A stretch of DNA of 28,825 nt from Bacteroidales bacterium (GTDB lineage: Bacteria; Bacteroidota; Bacteroidia; Bacteroidales; UBA932), in contig JAFZIX010000238.1 of the NCBI GenBank assembly GCA_017554135.1, forward strand, positions 1 to 28,825, given 5' to 3'. The position numbers and the translations under genes were made by a program. Below the pieces are notes generated by a model. It did no database searches, was not told the DNA's origin, and was given only the letters and a program-made list of their open reading frames with translations. Below are positions 24,540-28,825 of the stretch, piece by piece (within the stretch, counting starts at the first letter, position 1; every line of letters begins with the position of its first letter).

Positions 24540-26889
24540 GTTTATAGTGGTGCTTTCCGCCAGTTACGACCTTTGGTTCGGTCGCCCCCGGGAGCCATAC
24601 TTCTGCCCGGATTCCGTCCGGGACTTCAATGTTCCACTTGAAAACGCCTTTCTCTATTTTCCATGAACTGACAATGCGCCCGCGGACGGAATCATAACTG
24701 CAGTCTACATAGTCCAGGCCGTCGATCGGGGTGGGCCTCAACTCTATTTCCTCATAACCGGGTTTTAGTGGCCTTATGCCGGCCAGATACTCATATTCCC
24801 AGATGACGAGGTCGCCTATGAGCATCACGTGGTTGCCGGAGTTCATAGCAGGATTTGCAGTGTCACCGTTCCAAAGTTCCCAGATGGTGGTAGCCCCATG
24901 CTCCGCCATGTATCCCCAGGAAGGATAGGTGGTTTCCCTGGCGATCCTGTATGCGAGATCGGGCCTGCCGAATTCCGTCAGCGCGCGCATCAGGACTTGA
25001 ATACCTATCACTCCGCAACTCACATGTCCCCCGAAGTCCTTTTCGGTTTTATCCACTATAGATGACATGACTTTTTGCTCATCCCCTTCCGGCACCAGGC
25101 CGTTCCAGAGGGCCAGCAGGTTGGCAGTGACGGTGTTGTTGTCGTAGTATCCGCCTTCGGCATTATAGTATTTGCTGTTGAATGCTTCGGTGCTCGCCGC
25201 CGCCTCTGCTGCAAAATACTCGACATCTCCCGGGAAGCCGGCCATGGGGGCGAACTCCTGCAGCATCTTGCAATAGCGGATGTAATAGGGGGTGGAGATT
25301 ACTGCCGCCGCGGTGATGCGGGAAGGGTCTTTGGAGTGGATGAGTTCCGGGGATTCCGGCGGCATGCACCAGTCGCCATATTGGTCTTTGGTCATAATGC
25401 CATCCACCATCCACTTCCCCTTCATGTAGGCCAGCCACTTCTTCATCCCGGGATAGTGCCTGACTATTACTTCTTTATCGCCGAACTGGCGGTAGAGCAT
25501 GTCCGCGGCCTCGATGAAAGTTCCCGGCCAGGTCATGTTGTCGCTGCGTATCGTATAGAAATTGGGGGCGACATCCGGCACCTGCCCTTCCTCGTTCTGT
25601 TCGGTGGCGATGTCGTCCAGCCATTTGCGGTAGAGCGCATGATTGTCGAAGATAAAACTTTCACCCCGGCAACCGGTAGAACGGTCGCCCAGCCAGCCCA
25701 CGCGCTCGTCGCGCTGCGGGCAGTCGGTGGGCATCCCCCGGTAGTTGCCGCGTATCCCCCAGAAGGCGTTGCTGTAGATCTGGTTCATGACAGGGTCCGA
25801 GCAGGAGAAATGGCCGGTTGTGGCCATCTTGTCGTAGAAGACCTGCCCCTCGAAGTCGCTGAGTTTCGGCGCTTTGCGAAGGCCGCTTATCTCCACGAAG
25901 CGGAATCCGTGATAGGTGAAGGTCGGGTGCCATGTCACCGGTTTGCTGTCTCTGGCTATATAATAATCGGTGACCTTCGCCCTGCGCAGATTGTCGGTGT
26001 AGAGATCTCCGTCGGGCTTCAACGTTTCAGCGAAGCGGAGTTTGAGGGTGTCGCCCTCATTCAGGCGCACGCGCACCTGCAGCCATCCCACCATGTTCTG
26101 GCCCATGTCCAGGATGTATTTCCCGTCCGGCCTGGCGGTGATGGATACCGGTTTGACTATGTCCTGTATCTCGATGTTGGGGTTGGGTTGCGCCGTGAGT
26201 TCACCCCAGGGCTTGTCGGCCAGTTCCGCCTGCGCCCAGGAGGAATCGTCGTAATCCGGGCGGAGCCATCCGTCCAGTTCCATCCGCGCGTCATAGATTT
26301 CGCCGTCGAACTCGTTGTTGCTGCGTATAGGGCCGTCGGTTGTTGCCTTCCACTCTTCATCGCTCAACACGCGCTGCACCTCGCCATCCTCGTAGGATAT
26401 CTCGAGTTGGCAGAGGAGGCAGGGAAGTATCTTGTCGTAGTGCTTATAACTGTTGAGAGCATCCCACTTCACCCGCACTCCCGGGACACGGCCGGTGCCG
26501 ACCGCCACGCAGAGCGCGTTCGTCCCTTTGCGCAGCAGGGAGGAAACGTCGAAAGAATTGTAGTAAACGGTCTTGTCGTAGTTGGATACGGTGGGAGAAA
26601 GCACCTGCGCGCCGCCTATCTTATGGCCGTTGATGTAGGCTTCGTAGAGCCCGAGACCGCAGATGTGGAGGCGGGCTTCATTTATCTTTTTCTCGCTCGT
26701 GAAGTTTGTGCGGAAATACCTCGCCGGGAGGGACACGTTGCCCAGGCGGACATCTTCCGGAGAGGTTTTGCCTATCCAATAGGCGTCCCATGTGACGGTG
26801 TTGTCGGTCAGGAGGGTTGCGGATTTGTCCGCGTTGCAGCAGGCCGACAGAATGATGGCCAGCACGCCGAGAACAGGGATTCTTTTCAT
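24523..26889 (-). CDS. GH78 alpha-L-rhamnosidase, lipoprotein
   Basis: A 788-residue enzyme releasing terminal alpha-L-rhamnose. A lipoprotein signal (MKRIPVLGVLAIILSAC, Cys17) anchors it in the envelope. Order: N-terminal beta domains with the rhamnosidase-type YEAYINGHKIG (about 82-92) and ILDMGQNMVGW (about 259-269), an (alpha/alpha)6 barrel with TDCPQRDERVGWLGD (388-402, general acid Glu395), TTIWELW (Glu671, the expected base) and MNSGNHVM, then a C-terminal beta domain. All expected catalytic residues are present. It starts 3 bp after the GH28 stop. Its 3' end overlaps the convergent regulator by 17 bp. The linkage preferred is unknown. Confidence 0.93.
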   Translation of the reverse strand: MKRIPVLGVLAIILSACCNADKSATLLTDNTVTWDAYWIGKTSPEDVRLGNVSLPARYFRTNFTSEKKINEARLHICGLGLYEAYINGHKIGGAQVLSPTVSNYDKTVYYNSFDVSSLLRKGTNALCVAVGTGRVPGVRVKWDALNSYKHYDKILPCLLCQLEISYEDGEVQRVLSDEEWKATTDGPIRSNNEFDGEIYDARMELDGWLRPDYDDSSWAQAELADKPWGELTAQPNPNIEIQDIVKPVSITARPDGKYILDMGQNMVGWLQVRVRLNEGDTLKLRFAETLKPDGDLYTDNLRRAKVTDYYIARDSKPVTWHPTFTYHGFRFVEISGLRKAPKLSDFEGQVFYDKMATTGHFSCSDPVMNQIYSNAFWGIRGNYRGMPTDCPQRDERVGWLGDRSTGCRGESFIFDNHALYRKWLDDIATEQNEEGQVPDVAPNFYTIRSDNMTWPGTFIEAADMLYRQFGDKEVIVRHYPGMKKWLAYMKGKWMVDGIMTKDQYGDWCMPPESPELIHSKDPSRITAAAVISTPYYIRYCKMLQEFAPMAGFPGDVEYFAAEAAASTEAFNSKYYNAEGGYYDNNTVTANLLALWNGLVPEGDEQKVMSSIVDKTEKDFGGHVSCGVIGIQVLMRALTEFGRPDLAYRIARETTYPSWGYMAEHGATTIWELWNGDTANPAMNSGNHVMLIGDLVIWEYEYLAGIRPLKPGYEEIELRPTPIDGLDYVDCSYDSVRGRIVSSWKIEKGVFKWNIEVPDGIRAEVWLPGATEPKVVTGGKHHYKLRLDS

Positions 26890-26892
26890 TTT

Positions 26893-28299
26893 CTAGTTCT
26901 TATTCAGGTTGACGTTTGTCAGTTTGATGGTGCCTTCGCCGAAGGCTTCGATGCCGCTCAGTTCGGCAATCTTCTCCGTGCAGAAGATGGTGCAATCGCT
27001 GATGCTGATATCGTGTATCATCTGCGCAGTGCCCTTGGCGGCGATGCCGATGCGCGCATCGCGGCAGGTCACGTTGGAGATTTGGATGTCGGTGAATTCC
27101 GGGATGAACCCATCCACATTATCCTTCTTCCCGCTGGTGCCCACGGGCACATCCTGGTAGGTGGTTTCGAACACTATCGCCTGGTCCCGGATGTCGCTCA
27201 TATAGATATTGGAGATGCGGATGCGGGTGGTTTTGCCGCCGCGGCCCGGGGCGCTCTTGAACCGCAGGCCAGTGTCGGTGCCGGAGAAAGTGTTGTCCAG
27301 CACGGCGATATCCTCGATTCCGGCGGAGAACTCCGAACCGATGACGAAGCCGCCGTGCGCGTGGAAGACGGTGTTGTTCCGGATCAGCACGCGCGCCACC
27401 GGGGGATATTTCAGCGCAGCAGGGCCGCCACCGGCCTTCAGGCAGATGCCGTCATCCCCCACATCCACCATGCAGTTCGCCACCAGCACATCCTGGCAGT
27501 AGGAAAGGTCGATGCCGTCCCCGTTCTGCGCGTTCCAGGGGCAGCGGACGGTGATGCCGTCGATGATAACGTGCTTGCAGCGCGTGGGGATCAGGTGGAA
27601 TTTAGGGGAGTTCTGCAGGGTCACGCCCTTTATCAGCACGCGCTCGCAGTCGGTCAGGCGGATCATATGCATGCGCATCTTCTCCTGGGTTTTATAGTCG
27701 GGGGCGATATTGGGCTGGCCGTCGAGGTCGAAGGGGTACCAGAGCGTGCCTCCATCCGCCTCCGTGCCGCCCATGCGCTTGAAATCCTTCCACTCCACGT
27801 CACTGACCTTGCCGCGTTTGACCGCGCGCCACCATTCCCCGTTGCCGTCGATTATCCCCTCGCCGGTGATGCTGATGTCCGTGCGTTTGCTGGCGCTGAT
27901 GCAGGGCAGTACCTTGCCGTCTTTGAGGTGGGCGGTTTTGTCGGGGGTGAACAGGAGGATGGCATTGCGCTCAAGATGCAGGTCGATGCGGTCTTTGAGT
28001 TCGATGGGGCCGGTGAGCCAGATGCCTGCGGGGATGATGAGGTGCCCGCCGCCCAGTTTGGCCAGGGCCTTGATTGCGCTGGCAAAGGCTTCGGTGTTGA
28101 GGGTGATGCCGTCCGGGGCTGCGCCGAAGTCCGCGATATTGACCGTGTTGTCCGGAATCTGCGGGGTGGCGGGTTCGGCCAGGCTGATGCCCGTGCGGGC
28201 GGTAACGTCGTTGTAGTATTTGGCATAGTCGCCCGCGGTCGCGGTCGCGGCGGCCAGCATTAGGTAGAGCGTTCCTAGCAATTTATTGATTTTCAACAT
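26893..28299 (-). CDS. GH28 family (polygalacturonase-like) glycoside hydrolase
   Basis: A 468-residue right-handed beta-helix enzyme with a cleavable signal (MLKINKLLGTLYLMLAAATATAG), so periplasmic or secreted. VNIADFGAAPDG (53-64) is the usual family opening. The four GH28 active-site motifs are recognisable: NGDGID with Asn259 and Asp261, GDDGICLK with Asp282-Asp283, HAHGGFVIGSE with His315, and RFK at 346-348. HGGFVIGSE fits Bacteroidota exo-acting or rhamnogalacturonan-type members rather than fungal endo enzymes (inference). It precedes GH78 by 3 bp. Upstream, 58 bp separate it from the isomerase-like gene with no clear -7 box, so it may be read through from that gene. Substrate: alpha-linked galacturonate or a related residue. 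Confidence 0.9.
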   Translation of the reverse strand: MLKINKLLGTLYLMLAAATATAGDYAKYYNDVTARTGISLAEPATPQIPDNTVNIADFGAAPDGITLNTEAFASAIKALAKLGGGHLIIPAGIWLTGPIELKDRIDLHLERNAILLFTPDKTAHLKDGKVLPCISASKRTDISITGEGIIDGNGEWWRAVKRGKVSDVEWKDFKRMGGTEADGGTLWYPFDLDGQPNIAPDYKTQEKMRMHMIRLTDCERVLIKGVTLQNSPKFHLIPTRCKHVIIDGITVRCPWNAQNGDGIDLSYCQDVLVANCMVDVGDDGICLKAGGGPAALKYPPVARVLIRNNTVFHAHGGFVIGSEFSAGIEDIAVLDNTFSGTDTGLRFKSAPGRGGKTTRIRISNIYMSDIRDQAIVFETTYQDVPVGTSGKKDNVDGFIPEFTDIQISNVTCRDARIGIAAKGTAQMIHDISISDCTIFCTEKIAELSGIEAFGEGTIKLTNVNLNKN

Positions 28300-28357
28300 T
28301 TTACTTAATATGGGTTGGTCAAAAACCGTATACCCTTTTTAGTTAAATTAGTGGTTT

Positions 28358-28825
28358 TCAGACATTTACAGGGAACGCGCAACAAGTGCGTATAAATTCT
28401 GCCAGCAGCGTGCCGTGGTGGCCGGGAATCAGGATGTGGTGGTTGCCGATGGGGTCTGTCAGGAAGTAGCGGGCGTCCTCCGGGCGGAGGCGCAGCCATA
28501 CCTGCGTGCGGCAGAGGTCGGGTTCCTTCTGATTGCGCAGGGCCTCTCCCTCGGCGATGAAAGCGCGGTCCAGCGAGCCGGAGAGTTTGAAGACGGTGAC
28601 GGGGCCGATGGGAAAATGCCCGTGGATGCCGACTCCTATGCCGGATTCGAAGTGAGTGTCATAACAGTAGCAATCCTCCACTATGTTGAAGGGGATGGTG
28701 CAGTGGGCGAAGAGCATCTCTCCGGTTTCGACGTCTATGCGGGCGGGGTTGGCCTGGAAGCCGGTGCAGCCGGTGAGAGCCTGTGCGACCATCATGCTAA
28801 GCAGGGCGGGCACATCGCCTTCGCA
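28358..28825 (-). CDS. L-fucose isomerase-like protein, C-terminal part (5' end beyond window)
   Basis: 155 C-terminal residues are visible; the frame is open to the right edge, so the start lies outside the window. It begins CEGDVPALLSMM, the characteristic L-fucose/L-arabinose isomerase-superfamily segment. Next come HCTIPFN, the strand region GVGIHGHFPIGPVTVFKLSG, and close to the end GNHHILIPGHHG, whose His matches the family's C-terminal metal ligand. There is no sign of export in this part, so it is presumably cytosolic, isomerising a deoxy sugar or pentose released by the enzymes encoded next to it. The family includes members of unknown substrate, and true L-fucose isomerases are usually longer, so the name should stay generic. 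Confidence 0.8.
   Translation of the reverse strand, partial: CEGDVPALLSMMVAQALTGCTGFQANPARIDVETGEMLFAHCTIPFNIVEDCYCYDTHFESGIGVGIHGHFPIGPVTVFKLSGSLDRAFIAEGEALRNQKEPDLCRTQVWLRLRPEDARYFLTDPIGNHHILIPGHHGTLLAEFIRTCCAFPVNV

Noticed and set aside
25075..28263. Very long plus-strand open frame (over 1000 codons) across the GH78 and GH28 genes
   Set aside because: It runs antisense to two genes with complete catalytic motifs and starts inside one of them. Its translation shows no recognisable domain and is rich in His, Val, Arg and Gly, as expected for an antisense shadow in GC-rich DNA.
1..28825. tRNA, rRNA, insertion sequence, attachment site, CRISPR array or riboswitch
   Set aside because: No cloverleaf, transposase, long terminal repeat or regular repeat/spacer pattern was seen; gaps between genes are mostly too short to hold one.

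Overview
The window comes from a Bacteroidota genome, most likely an uncultured gut or rumen Bacteroidales. The evidence is two SusC/SusD pairs, DUF1735-type and PKD-repeat surface lipoproteins, a propeller/Y_Y_Y/LuxR membrane regulator, near-ubiquitous lipobox signal peptides and candidate TAnnTTTG -7 boxes. By eye the DNA is richer in G+C than classic Bacteroides. Genus cannot be fixed from the sequence alone.

Layout. Positions 1-1549 (minus strand) hold a lipoprotein glycerophosphodiester phosphodiesterase, cut by the left edge, coupled by an ATGA overlap to a PrsW-type membrane protease. A hairpin at 1569-1599 separates this pair from the main locus. Positions 1622-21748 (minus strand, read right to left) are one compact polysaccharide utilization locus (PUL): a 54-aa peptide gene, a fimbrillin-like lipoprotein, SusC1, SusD1, SusC2, SusD2, a DUF1735-type lipoprotein, a GH50/agarase-like lipoprotein, two PKD-repeat lipoproteins, a second GH50-like enzyme without a lipobox, and a GH2 enzyme with beta-glucuronidase hallmarks. 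Gaps are 0-19 bp and several genes overlap, so one long operon is likely. Positions 21749-21893 are the divergent control region. From 21894 on the plus strand lies a membrane-anchored regulator whose frame is broken by an in-frame TGA at 22041. Positions 24523-28825 (minus strand) carry a GH78 alpha-L-rhamnosidase, a GH28 polygalacturonase-family enzyme and the C-terminal part of an L-fucose-isomerase-like enzyme.

How it may work (inference). Surface lipoproteins (SusD1/2, the DUF1735 protein, the PKD proteins and the fimbrillin-like protein) would capture a glycan and the lipidated GH50-like enzyme would cut it. The SusC channels would import oligosaccharides, and the soluble GH50-like and GH2 enzymes would trim them in the periplasm. 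GH78, GH28 and the isomerase point to a substrate containing rhamnose and uronic acid. No sulfatase or polysaccharide lyase is visible, which argues against agar, porphyran or ulvan and fits a plant glycan such as a rhamnose/glucuronate-capped arabinogalactan or rhamnogalacturonan better. The items most worth a second look are the nonsense codon in the regulator, the unannotated 54-aa first gene, and a C-terminal module shared by three otherwise different lipoproteins. I saw no tRNA, rRNA, insertion sequence or CRISPR array.
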